Below are positions 49,962 through 59,400 of a DNA stretch of 64,000 bases, piece after piece. The stretch lies in IMG/VR virus record IMGVR_UViG_3300020450_001021, positions 20,641 through 84,640 of that record; one strand, written 5' to 3'. Position numbers and translations under genes: made by a program. How positions within the stretch are numbered: position 1 is the first letter of the stretch; each line of letters begins with the position of its first letter. The notes under the pieces were generated by a model, which was given only the letters and a program-made list of their open reading frames with translations, was not told where the DNA came from and ran no database searches. Origin of the DNA: a virus.

Positions 49962-51643
49962 TTTTCTAATACCAATATTTGTAGACCATTCCACCAGTCG
50001 TTTTCATCTTCTGGTATTGTGGTTAAAATCTTTCTCTGCCATATCATTTTTAAATCATGTTTTTTTATAAGTTCTTCCATAGAAGTAACAACACCCTCAA
50101 AGTTAGCATCATCTAAAATAAGTATAAATTTATCTGCAAATAAATCTATAATTGCATCTAGATTTTCATATTGTTCCCAATATTCATGACCTGCATCATA
50201 AAAAATAACATTGGGTTTATCACATATATCTCTAGGTGTTAACGTTCGTATATCTTTCTCTACAAATGACCATCTAGGATCATTAAATTTAGATAAGAAA
50301 TCTTTTCGAGGATTTTGTATTGTAGGAAAGAATATCTCTTCTCTCATAGGTTTGATATCAGCATTAGAAAAATTATCAACTGCCATAGCACGTATGGGAT
50401 TATTATCAGTGGCAGCATAAAAAGTTGCACCTGTATAGGTTCCCAATTCTAAGTAGACAGAATCATTATAAGAACATAAATTATTTAAAAAATGTTTTAT
50501 TTTATTAGATGTTAAACCTGCAATGAATTGTTTACTTTCATCAAAATAACTTTCATGCTTTGCTCCTTTGTCTATGGCATCTAATACTCTACGAACATAT
50601 TCATCTAATGTTCTCTCTTCTTTTTTAAATCTAGATTCTACCACAGTATTACAATAACCACAATCCCAACAATCAAATTTACATGTTTTAATTTTAACTC
50701 TCCATAAATCAATAGGTCTCTCTGCTAATGAAACATCTTCAATGTACTCAGTAAACTCAGGAAATAACATTTCTTCATTAGCATCCCATCTTTTAATAAT
50801 GTCCATAGATTCTAATAAACGCATGGGATTTTCTCTTCCATGCATCTTGAATACATCAATACCAAGTTCGTTCATTTCTTCCCAATCTTCTTTCCATGGA
50901 GGTAAATTAGCTGCCTTTAAAGAAGTTGCAGGATCTCTTTCATCCCATGCAGAACAAGAAACTCTACTGATACTATCATGAAAATATTGTGGATTATCTG
51001 GAGTTCTATTAGCATTATATTGATAATGTTCTGTCATTATAGGACAACCACCCCAACATCCTTCATTAGTTAACATAGAAAACATAACTGGTTTTCCAAT
51101 TGATGCACAATATTCTTTTGCTTGCTTTAAACGTCTTAATTGATCATGATCTCTCATAAGATCACGGTCTAAATTTATATAATAGAAACCTGCTTTTGCT
51201 AATTCTATAACTTCATTTGCTTTAGTTACTTCTCTAAGTATTGTATTCTTTACCTTTAATTCTGGAAACTCTTTTTGTATTTGACCAGTCAACATCCATG
51301 AGGTATGTGGAAGAGTAACTATTCTAATACCTGTTTCATATAAACCTGCAAAATTTTTAATCCATTCATTTAAATTGTTTTGTGTAGGTAAAACCCATAT
51401 ACTATTAAATGTTGCTGATAATGGTATACCTGTTTGTTGAGAAATATATCCTGCATTCCAAGTAGTATTACGTATATCTCCACGAAAAACATCACCCATC
51501 GCATCCTGTAAAAAAGGAGGCATACGACAAGTGAAGTATAGATCGTATATTAAATGTTTATACTTTTTAAGAAAAGGTATGAAGTTTTCTTCTACTGTTT
51601 CTTCGGGTAATTTAGGATTAATTGGAAGAGAGAAATTCACCAT
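49958..51643 (-). CDS. U32-like barrel fused to a SAM methyltransferase
   Basis: A 561-residue two-domain protein, started at MVNFSLPINPKLPEETVEEN because the longer frame begins with TTG. Residues 1-335 resemble U32 family proteins: LTNEGCWGGCPIMTEHYQYN (C196, C200), C230, GIDVFKMHGREN (U32-type motif), and a Cys cluster CKFDCWDCGYC (C321-C331) that could hold an iron-sulphur cluster. Residues about 390-561 are a class I methyltransferase: SVYLELGTYTGATFYAA (SAM loop) and FYDAGHEYWEQYENLDAI. U32 enzymes hydroxylate tRNA, rRNA or quinones without oxygen. It heads the oxygenase cluster. Confidence 0.75.
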   Translation of the reverse strand: MVNFSLPINPKLPEETVEENFIPFLKKYKHLIYDLYFTCRMPPFLQDAMGDVFRGDIRNTTWNAGYISQQTGIPLSATFNSIWVLPTQNNLNEWIKNFAGLYETGIRIVTLPHTSWMLTGQIQKEFPELKVKNTILREVTKANEVIELAKAGFYYINLDRDLMRDHDQLRRLKQAKEYCASIGKPVMFSMLTNEGCWGGCPIMTEHYQYNANRTPDNPQYFHDSISRVSCSAWDERDPATSLKAANLPPWKEDWEEMNELGIDVFKMHGRENPMRLLESMDIIKRWDANEEMLFPEFTEYIEDVSLAERPIDLWRVKIKTCKFDCWDCGYCNTVVESRFKKEERTLDEYVRRVLDAIDKGAKHESYFDESKQFIAGLTSNKIKHFLNNLCSYNDSVYLELGTYTGATFYAATDNNPIRAMAVDNFSNADIKPMREEIFFPTIQNPRKDFLSKFNDPRWSFVEKDIRTLTPRDICDKPNVIFYDAGHEYWEQYENLDAIIDLFADKFILILDDANFEGVVTSMEELIKKHDLKMIWQRKILTTIPEDENDWWNGLQILVLEK

Positions 51644-51893
51644 ACTTTTCAACGACTACATTAATAAATGCTTGCTCATTACCATTAGCAATCATATTTT
51701 TATTTGCTCTAGCAAGTTCTAATACTTTTTCTTCATTCACTAGACCTTCATCATTTGCATGATATTTTACAGCACATTCATAATGAATAATAGGTGCCAT
51801 GATAAGTGATCTCCTATTTGGTTCATAAGTTCCATCACCCTCTGTAAAATTTATTTGATCTATGGGTATGTAATTTGGATTACTTGATGTCAC
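51618..51893 (-). CDS. small hypothetical protein
   Basis: A 91-residue protein with a mixed polar composition (IDQINFTEGDGTYEPNRRSL) and an amphipathic C-terminal helix (EKVLELARANKNMIANGNEQ). No motif is recognised. It overlaps the genes on both sides by 14 to 26 bases, so it belongs to the same operon as the U32/methyltransferase fusion and the coiled-coil genes. Confidence 0.65.
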   Translation of the reverse strand: MTSSNPNYIPIDQINFTEGDGTYEPNRRSLIMAPIIHYECAVKYHANDEGLVNEEKVLELARANKNMIANGNEQAFINVVVEKYGEFLSSN

Positions 51894-52701
51894 CTTTTTC
51901 CCCCTCTAGTTTTAGTTTTTCTTGAAGTTCTGGTTGTAATTTTGCCACCATTTCATTACTAGTCATAAACTTATTTAGTTCGGGTTGCAATTCGACATTT
52001 AATTTATCCAAACCACCTTGTATCATTGTAGAATATCTTACAGCAATTTTTAATGCTTCTACTTGATCTTCTTCTGGCATTAAAGCAATAGAATCCATAT
52101 TACCAGATGAGATTCTACCGTAAGATATAATATCTAAGGCAGATTGTTTTCCCATTCTAGCAATCCAATAATTTCTTTCTTCTTGATCATTGAACTCAAG
52201 AAAATGAGTTAGATCTTCTTCTTGTTTTACATATTGTTTTACAATTTTTAAGAAACTATCCATCTCTACTTGAGATTGTCTATACTTTCTTTTCCAAATT
52301 GTTACATCATATTCTACTTTACTTGCTTCACACGCTTGTAATTCTTTTTTAAGATCATCAGTTTCATTTTCCATGTCTCTCATGATCATTTTTAACTGGA
52401 TCTGTGCTTTACGTAAACTGTGTTTAATTTCAATATAAGCATGATATCTAGTTTCTAATTCCAGTATTGCCTGTCTACACTTTCTCCATGGTGTGAGTTG
52501 TGTATCAGTAACAAAATGTTGACATTGGTATGGGGTCATACCACTATTCATATGAAGTGAACCTTCAAGGATCTTCCAATCCAATTCACTTATATCAAAT
52601 TCGTCGATATAATCTTTACTTAGTTGTATATCCTTTACGGAATTATGTACAACGTTAGTGTCAATGTTTAGATACTTCGATATTTCAGAAGTTGAACTCA
52701 T
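51880..52701 (-). CDS. coiled-coil protein, possible fibre-assembly factor
   Basis: A 273-residue protein. Residues about 85-175 are heptad-rich (YHAYIEIKHSLRKAQIQLKM and onward), with flanking helical domains. A conserved-looking block DILELETR is followed by WRKCRQAI. It lies directly downstream of another helical protein and upstream of the fibre-type adhesin genes, a position where tail-fibre chaperones are common. The role is inferred from context only. Confidence 0.65.
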   Translation of the reverse strand: MSSTSEISKYLNIDTNVVHNSVKDIQLSKDYIDEFDISELDWKILEGSLHMNSGMTPYQCQHFVTDTQLTPWRKCRQAILELETRYHAYIEIKHSLRKAQIQLKMIMRDMENETDDLKKELQACEASKVEYDVTIWKRKYRQSQVEMDSFLKIVKQYVKQEEDLTHFLEFNDQEERNYWIARMGKQSALDIISYGRISSGNMDSIALMPEEDQVEALKIAVRYSTMIQGGLDKLNVELQPELNKFMTSNEMVAKLQPELQEKLKLEGEKGDIK

Positions 52702-53539
52702 TCGCTTTTACCTCATATTCAGATTTACGTTCCCAATCAATAGTAGATAGGGTTCTGCCTAACTCAATTGCCTGTGATGTTGGCATCATGACACTGAGAT
52801 AGTCCTCATATAAGATATTTATATCCTTTATAGAAGTGCTATTTTTAAATTCTTTTTTTATTTTTTGCATCGAAACAAGCATTGTGGATAACTTGTCTTG
52901 ATATGCTTCTGCTTTTTGAAGTATTTTGTTTGCTAATGCTGTTTTATCTTCACTTCTTTCTGTTGCTAAGTAATCTAAAAATGGAGTTACACTACCGTTA
53001 GCACCATTATTAGTTAACCATTCTCTTGCTTCATGTTTTTGTATCTCCCATGATGCAGATTCCAATTCACATGTATCTCTCATTGCAATGAATCTTTTTT
53101 GAAATTCATCTTCAATGATTTCTTTAGCAAACGCTTTCATAAAAGTCAACACATGTTCTTTAATAGTCATACTACCTACAGTAGAATTCATATCAATAGG
53201 AACTTTTTGTGCTGTAGTTTCTGGGTACTGATCAATAACTTCTTGCCTTTCATTTCCAGTTAATCCAGGTCCTTCAAGTCCACTAATTTCCCATAACTTA
53301 GCAGTATCTCTAACCTCAGAAAATAAAGTTGATCCTAACTCTGCTGTATCTTTTTCTATTTCTATATACTTTCCATTCCAAAGTTTAGAATGTATTCCAT
53401 ACATTTCTGCAGATACTTGAATACATGAAATATTATGTAAATCATATAATTCTTTGTAAACGAACCTATCATCATAGGCGTTTTCCTCCATGAATAATTG
53501 AGGATCTAAAAGTGATTGTTTAATAATTAAATATTTCAT
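52685..53539 (-). CDS. helical protein, possible tail-fibre assembly chaperone
   Basis: A 284-residue protein. The first half has several aromatic strands (YKELYDLHNISCIQVSAEMY). The block REWLTNNGANGSVTPFLDYL, then ATERSEDKTALANKILQKAE and AYQDKLSTML resembles tail-assembly chaperone C-terminal helices that I recall from marine phages. It is just downstream of a 690-residue adhesin and overlaps the coiled-coil gene by 17 bases. Function inferred. Confidence 0.65.
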   Translation of the reverse strand: MKYLIIKQSLLDPQLFMEENAYDDRFVYKELYDLHNISCIQVSAEMYGIHSKLWNGKYIEIEKDTAELGSTLFSEVRDTAKLWEISGLEGPGLTGNERQEVIDQYPETTAQKVPIDMNSTVGSMTIKEHVLTFMKAFAKEIIEDEFQKRFIAMRDTCELESASWEIQKHEAREWLTNNGANGSVTPFLDYLATERSEDKTALANKILQKAEAYQDKLSTMLVSMQKIKKEFKNSTSIKDINILYEDYLSVMMPTSQAIELGRTLSTIDWERKSEYEVKANEFNF

Positions 53540-53540
53540 T

Positions 53541-55613
53541 TTATGTGTTACGTGTAACAGTTACTGCACCTGCAGCAGAGGAACATGCAGCAGATGATTG
53601 ACCATAATGTCCTTTTGGTCTTGTTGCAAATCCCATAGTAGTTATGGAATCATTTGAATAATCCCATTTTTCTGTGTGGTTATTCTGTTGACCATTAAAG
53701 TCACCTAATTTATAACCCCAGTCCTGACCCATTTCCATATTTTCTTCACCAGCAGCTCTAGATCTATTGTAGTTTGAAATGGCAGCACCATCACTACCTC
53801 TAACTTTTCTTAAAGGTGTAGTAACGTTATTACTTGTACCTATGTAGAAATGTCCCCACTTAGTAGGTAATGCCTTACACCACCCTCTATTGTTGCCAGC
53901 AAATCCTTGGTTAGACCAACTATCATTACTATGCTGTAAATATTTCTGACTGCTGTTTCTCCATGCAAAATATGATCTAGTTTCCATTCCACAACCTGCA
54001 ACGAAATCACCACCATCACCAGAGTTACTAGTGGTATACATAATTTCTGTTGCAAAATGTAATTTATTTGTATCTGAGTTACCACCACCTGTTATATAAC
54101 CTGCTTGTTCTTTTTGTGCTGTAGCACATCCACAGTCGTTTCTACCTACGTTCATTTGCCATCCACCAGTTACATTATATCCCATAACGTTTTTAGGATC
54201 ATCTCCTTCATACCCATATGAGTATTGAGAAAATCTACCATCACCTTGGTTTCTACAAATACCAGTGTGTAAGTTATAACTTGATGTATGTGATGAATTA
54301 CCTTGATATGAGTTTACAGTTCCGTGAATATATCCATTAAAATCAGACCATGTGCCATCACAATAAGATGCTGCCCTATCAACTTGTTCTCCAGTATACA
54401 TGGTAGTATCATTATGATGCCATGTTTTATTCATGGATCTCCATGGTTGAGAACCTTTATATCCTCCAGAAATATATCCATGTGTAATTAAACTTCTATA
54501 CCTCCAACTATCTACTCCTGTAGATGCTGCTACTTGACCTGGATACTGCCAGAAAGCACCATTACTGCCATCAGATACGAGATAAGAACCTCTAGTAATA
54601 TTACTTTGAGCAGGTAAACCTGACGCTTCTTGACCATTGACATAGTATTTTCCTGTTACGTTTATATCACCAGAAACTTGAATTCTATATGATCCACTGG
54701 GTAGTACGTTTACTCCTAAACATCCATAACGCATATGGATTTGATCTCTATAAGAAGTACCATCATTATTTCTAGTAGAGAACGAAATATATCCTGGATT
54801 AGGAAGAAATCTTATATATGCAGCACCTATACTACTGTTTAATCTTGGGAAATAATTATTATCGGAAGAGTTTGATGAAGTTGGATATGTAACTGTATTA
54901 TAGTTACTGACGTTCATACCAATACCACCACCATCCCAAGTCACACCACCTTCAGAAACCCACATCTGCATATTAACTTCCCCAGTACCACCACCATTAC
55001 TACCAGATGGTAATGTCATTCTAAACTGAGTAGTGGTATGTGCACCAGTCAGATGGAGCATTGTTCTTGGGTTAGTAGTACGAATACCAACTGCACCACC
55101 AAAAGTTGTTGTTAAAATATTTGTATTACCACTATTCCTAACAAACCAATAATTTTCATTATCTCCTTTATTAGGACCATCATAACCCATGTACATACTA
55201 CCTGTACCTGTGTTAGATGCATCCTCATAAAAATGTATTGAAGCTGGTGTGGTCTGAAGTTTTTTATTTGTTAATGCTATTTCTCCAGTAACACACAAAT
55301 CTTTATCAGTTGTATTTGCGTTCTGACCAATTTGAACTTGACCGTTATATCTTGCTAAATCTACTCGTCCACCTGCATCAACATTAATACTAGGAACACC
55401 AGAAACATCATTAACTGAGAATATCGTTCCTGTTGTTGTATTGTTTACACTAAATAACTGACCAGATGAACCTTTAAATTCTACAGTATTATCATCTAGT
55501 ACCCTTAATTTTACAGGGTTATTACCAGAACCTACAAAGCTAATTTCTGGATACGTACCTGTACCAGCACCTCTTTGGGGAGTTATTAAAATGTCCTTAT
55601 CGGAATTTGCCAT
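53541..55613 (-). CDS. putative tail fibre or adhesin, 690 residues
   Basis: The N-terminal part (SDKDILITPQRGAGTGTYPE, VEFKGSSGQLFSVNNTTTGT, GGRVDLARYNGQVQIGQNA) is a beta-structured module frequent in marine phage fibres. From about residue 350 there are repeats of the SLITHGYISGGYKGSQPWRS type with Trp, Gly and Asn, like short beta-blade units. The end is SSAACSSAAGAVTVTRNT. It probably binds host surface or attaches a fibre. It has an exact late promoter 16 bases upstream and putative chaperones downstream. Confidence 0.8.
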   Translation of the reverse strand: MANSDKDILITPQRGAGTGTYPEISFVGSGNNPVKLRVLDDNTVEFKGSSGQLFSVNNTTTGTIFSVNDVSGVPSINVDAGGRVDLARYNGQVQIGQNANTTDKDLCVTGEIALTNKKLQTTPASIHFYEDASNTGTGSMYMGYDGPNKGDNENYWFVRNSGNTNILTTTFGGAVGIRTTNPRTMLHLTGAHTTTQFRMTLPSGSNGGGTGEVNMQMWVSEGGVTWDGGGIGMNVSNYNTVTYPTSSNSSDNNYFPRLNSSIGAAYIRFLPNPGYISFSTRNNDGTSYRDQIHMRYGCLGVNVLPSGSYRIQVSGDINVTGKYYVNGQEASGLPAQSNITRGSYLVSDGSNGAFWQYPGQVAASTGVDSWRYRSLITHGYISGGYKGSQPWRSMNKTWHHNDTTMYTGEQVDRAASYCDGTWSDFNGYIHGTVNSYQGNSSHTSSYNLHTGICRNQGDGRFSQYSYGYEGDDPKNVMGYNVTGGWQMNVGRNDCGCATAQKEQAGYITGGGNSDTNKLHFATEIMYTTSNSGDGGDFVAGCGMETRSYFAWRNSSQKYLQHSNDSWSNQGFAGNNRGWCKALPTKWGHFYIGTSNNVTTPLRKVRGSDGAAISNYNRSRAAGEENMEMGQDWGYKLGDFNGQQNNHTEKWDYSNDSITTMGFATRPKGHYGQSSAACSSAAGAVTVTRNT

Positions 55614-55628
55614 TTTTAGCTTTTCTTA

Positions 55629-55636
55629 TATTTATA
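55629..55636 (-). promoter_or_regulatory. T4-type late promoter (TATAAATA)
   Basis: An exact minus-strand match upstream of the 690-residue adhesin gene and just past the lectin gene stop. Confidence 0.7.
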
Positions 55637-55637
55637 A

Positions 55638-56408
55638 TTAATAACCATAATTACTTTCACCTTCGTCAAGACCGTAACGTCTCTTAAACACTTCCCAATT
55701 GTGTTTAATTTCATCTACAGATAAAACTTTTTCATAAATTCTAGCAATAGTGATGAAAGGACCATTAGTAGAAGTACCTTGCATAACACCAGCATATCCA
55801 GTACCTACTCGTACTCTACCTGCTTGTCTGTAAGAATTAGTTCCACCATTGGCTCTTACTACATAAGTTCCTACATTCTTACCATTAAATCTATTTTGTC
55901 CCTGACCTGGATTAGGACCAGGTAATGTTGATGTCCATTGAGTCCATGCAGAATCTTGCCAAGCTGTTTGTGTATTTGAATAATCATAACTACCACCTGT
56001 AGCACCACCTCTGTAGTGACTTAGGTTTTCACCTGTTTCGTAAGTACAAGCAAACTCATTTTGATAACTTGTACCACCTTGGTATGAAACTTTTTCAAAA
56101 ATAGTGTCTCGCTCATTAACAGCATCACCAGATCTCCAAACTATTAGTTCAAGAGTTGCTCCACCTCCAGTCCAGAATTTCTTACCATCAGCTTCAGATG
56201 ATTGCCAGTATCCACTATTATTAAATTGAAAACATGGAACACCATTTTTTGTAGTAAAGGGTGTTTGAGTTCCATTATTATCCATTACAATTTTATTAGC
56301 AAGATCAAACCATTTTGATCCACTGCCTGGATAAGATTTAGGATTACCTGCATCTAAGTAAAAACAAAGACCGTCAGATATACAATTTTGTCCTGTATGT
56401 AATGCCAT
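55638..56408 (-). CDS. lectin-like (concanavalin A-fold) structural protein
   Basis: A 256-residue protein. The start DGLCFYLDAGNPKSYPGSGS, followed by WFDLANK and later FITIARIYEKVLSVDEIKHN matches LamG/concanavalin-A type glucanase folds common in phage adhesins. Extended Gly/Thr/Tyr-rich beta stretches lie between. It is translated directly after the giant fibre (stop/start at 56408), so it may be a distal receptor-binding subunit. Function from fold resemblance. Confidence 0.8.
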   Translation of the reverse strand: MALHTGQNCISDGLCFYLDAGNPKSYPGSGSKWFDLANKIVMDNNGTQTPFTTKNGVPCFQFNNSGYWQSSEADGKKFWTGGGATLELIVWRSGDAVNERDTIFEKVSYQGGTSYQNEFACTYETGENLSHYRGGATGGSYDYSNTQTAWQDSAWTQWTSTLPGPNPGQGQNRFNGKNVGTYVVRANGGTNSYRQAGRVRVGTGYAGVMQGTSTNGPFITIARIYEKVLSVDEIKHNWEVFKRRYGLDEGESNYGY

Positions 56409-59400
56409 TAGTTTCCTTTGTCGTACTCCACCTCTAGTTTATCTATATCTTTTCTTTCCGCTTGTATAAAGTAGAAAGCATCACCACCACCTGTAATAAC
56501 TTTATTATCACGTAAATCCTTAACCCAAACTGTTCTTGACATTCCACCAATTGCAGTTAATTGAACTGTGATTGTACTCATATCAACTAATTCAGTCCAG
56601 TAATCTGGAAGTTTAATAACTCCATTTCTTACACGTCCTCTTACATATACTGCATGTTCAGGACCTTCAAGTGAACCATGACGTAGTTCATGATTCTCTT
56701 TTGTTGGGTGATCAATAACAAATGATTTACTTACTGCACCTAAGGATCCATTTACATAGAATTGGTAACTAGTATTTGTACTACTTTGGTTAACAGCAAC
56801 ACGTCTAGAATCATCTAGAACCAGTGTACTTACATTACTACCTGCTTTGAAATGCCACTTACGTCCAGTTTCAACTCTATCAACAATATCACCAGGTGAT
56901 GTACCATTACCATAATGACCTGCAGAGTTAACATATGCTAATCTGTAACCTATGACAGTGGATCCGTGAAGATGTTGAATAGCGGAATGACCACCTGTTT
57001 CACCTCTAATACGAAGAGCTGTACTACTATTTGCTCTTAATAAGAATTCACTTTCTTTATCATTAAATACTTGGAATACTGCAGTTCCAAAGTTTTGAGT
57101 GTAAACACCAAATATCTGTGCTTCAGCAGTACCATTTGTAGTAGAGAATCTTGCGTTCCAACTAGAACCACTACCTCTAAACTGTATACCACCAGCGAAA
57201 GTAATAAACTTATTACTTTGTGTGAATGATATTTGATTATCATTTGTGGTATTAATGGTTAACGTACCAGTTAAAGTTCCACCAGTAATCGGTAAGTTTC
57301 CGTTAGCAGTACCATTCAATGCTGCTGTAATAGTACCAGCAGAGAAGTTACCAGATGCATCACGAATAACACCAGTGTTTACTACATTTGAACTATTAAA
57401 TGTTATGTTACCTGCATGCCATATATTGTTACCATTTACCTGTGCACTATTTGCTCGTAAGTTAATAGTACCTGTACCTATGCTACTAGATCCACCAGTA
57501 AATTCAATTCTAGAATCAAAATCTACATTGTTACTTGATGTATTAGCATCAATATATGCAGTAGCAGCAACATCAGTGTTACCTAATTGTAAGTAAGGAT
57601 TACTACTACCATCAACTCCAAGAGTTGCCTTAGTTCTAGAATAAGTTGTCTCTTTTGAAATACTCCAATCAGTTAAATCATAGTATTCTGCAGGTGCAGT
57701 AGCAGTACCAACTTTCTTAATAGAATCTGATAAGTTACCAGATATTAGTTCAACTGTAAGAATTGTCCAAGGATTTTCAACCTTTCTTTCAAATGTTAAT
57801 AGAGCATTTCCACCAGGTGCTGTTACAGTACCAGTGTTATGTGTTGGAGGAGTTGTTCCTAAACTATAAGAACCAGTTATAGTGTTTGTTACGTTGTATA
57901 TGTTATGACCATATACGATTCTTTCGTTTCTATTTGCTGTTGCGTTTGCAACCCACTCAGTATTATTTTCAACATACTGAACTCCAGTTAGATAATTAGC
58001 AGGATCAAGATTAATTCTTCTACTAATAATTCTTATAGTACCTTCGTTAACATTGTTAGCGGTATATAGATTATATTGTCTACCACCTACACCTGGTTGA
58101 GTGTCAATTTGATCTATAACTTCTTGAGTTAGGTTATATCCCTCAAAATAGAGATCATAATGACCACCATTATTTGCTTGGAAATTAGGATCAGGAACGG
58201 TTACTGTAATCTTCTCATTAAATGCCTTTTCTCCTAATTGCTCAGGTATTCTTCTATCAGATAATGCTCCTTCATTAACGTTGAGAGCGTTACCCCACCA
58301 ACGACCACCATAGTTACATAATAGATCAGCGTTTAATCCAGATCCTTTTCCATGGTTTCCATCATGCCACACCTTACGCCATGTTGACCATACATTACCA
58401 GTAGAAGAACCACTTCCAAGTATTGCAAGAGTTGCTGTAATAACTGCAGGCGTTGTTATCTGTCTTGTATTTTGTGTGCCAAAATGTTCATAAGGTAAAT
58501 CTGCAATAAATGTACCTGATGCATTACCATCTTCGTTATAACCATAACCACCGTCTATTAAAGTAATAGAAGATAAAGATCCACCAGAAACAACTATATT
58601 TGCTTTTAAACCATAACCTTCACCACCACTTAGTAGTATGTTATTATATGTTCCATTTACATAACCAGCACCTGCATTGGTAATACTTAATGATGCAACA
58701 AAGTTAGGACCACTATTTCTAATGTAAATGTTATTATTATCTGTCTGTGCTATCTGCCCTAAAGCACCTCCTGAGAAGTCCGTAGAAGACCCTGAGCGAC
58801 GTGTTGTAAGCACACTATGATATAAACCACCATCACTAAGGAATTGGTTTGCATTATAACCTTGACTATTACTCTTCCATGAAAGAATTAAACCTTCAGC
58901 AAAGTTTTCTGGGTTAAAGATAGAAGTTCTTGTATCAGAAGAATTTAACAAGGTAGCTGTGGCAGCGTTACCTGTAATATTAATACTATAATCTCCACTC
59001 AATCTATCTGATGATAAAAGACCAGATTGAATGTTATCTGCATTAGTGAAGAAACTAGAATCTCTAGTGTCAAGTGTGTCAGCATCAAGACCAGAACCTT
59101 GACCAGTTCTTAATGTTGTAGCACCATTAGCACCAAATGTAAATTGATCCTTACGTAATCTAATAACACCTAAGTTACCAAAATCATTAGCAGCAACTGT
59201 AAGATCATCAACTCTATTAATATCAATTACAGAATCACCAAAGATCTTAGGTACAGTTGCAAGAATACCTTTTAAACTAGCAGATACAGTTGGAGAAGTT
59301 CCAATTGAAGTTGGTATAGGAGTTATATTGAAATCTGCAGTATAATTATTACCACCATCAGTAATAGTAACAAATCTAACAGCACCATCTTTAGTAACTG

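Noticed and set aside
50650-50690. Radical SAM signature in the U32/methyltransferase fusion
   Set aside because: The Cys cluster CKFDCWDCGYC resembles CxxxCxxC, but it lies at the end of the barrel and is not followed by radical SAM motifs; the U32 pattern explains the domain better.
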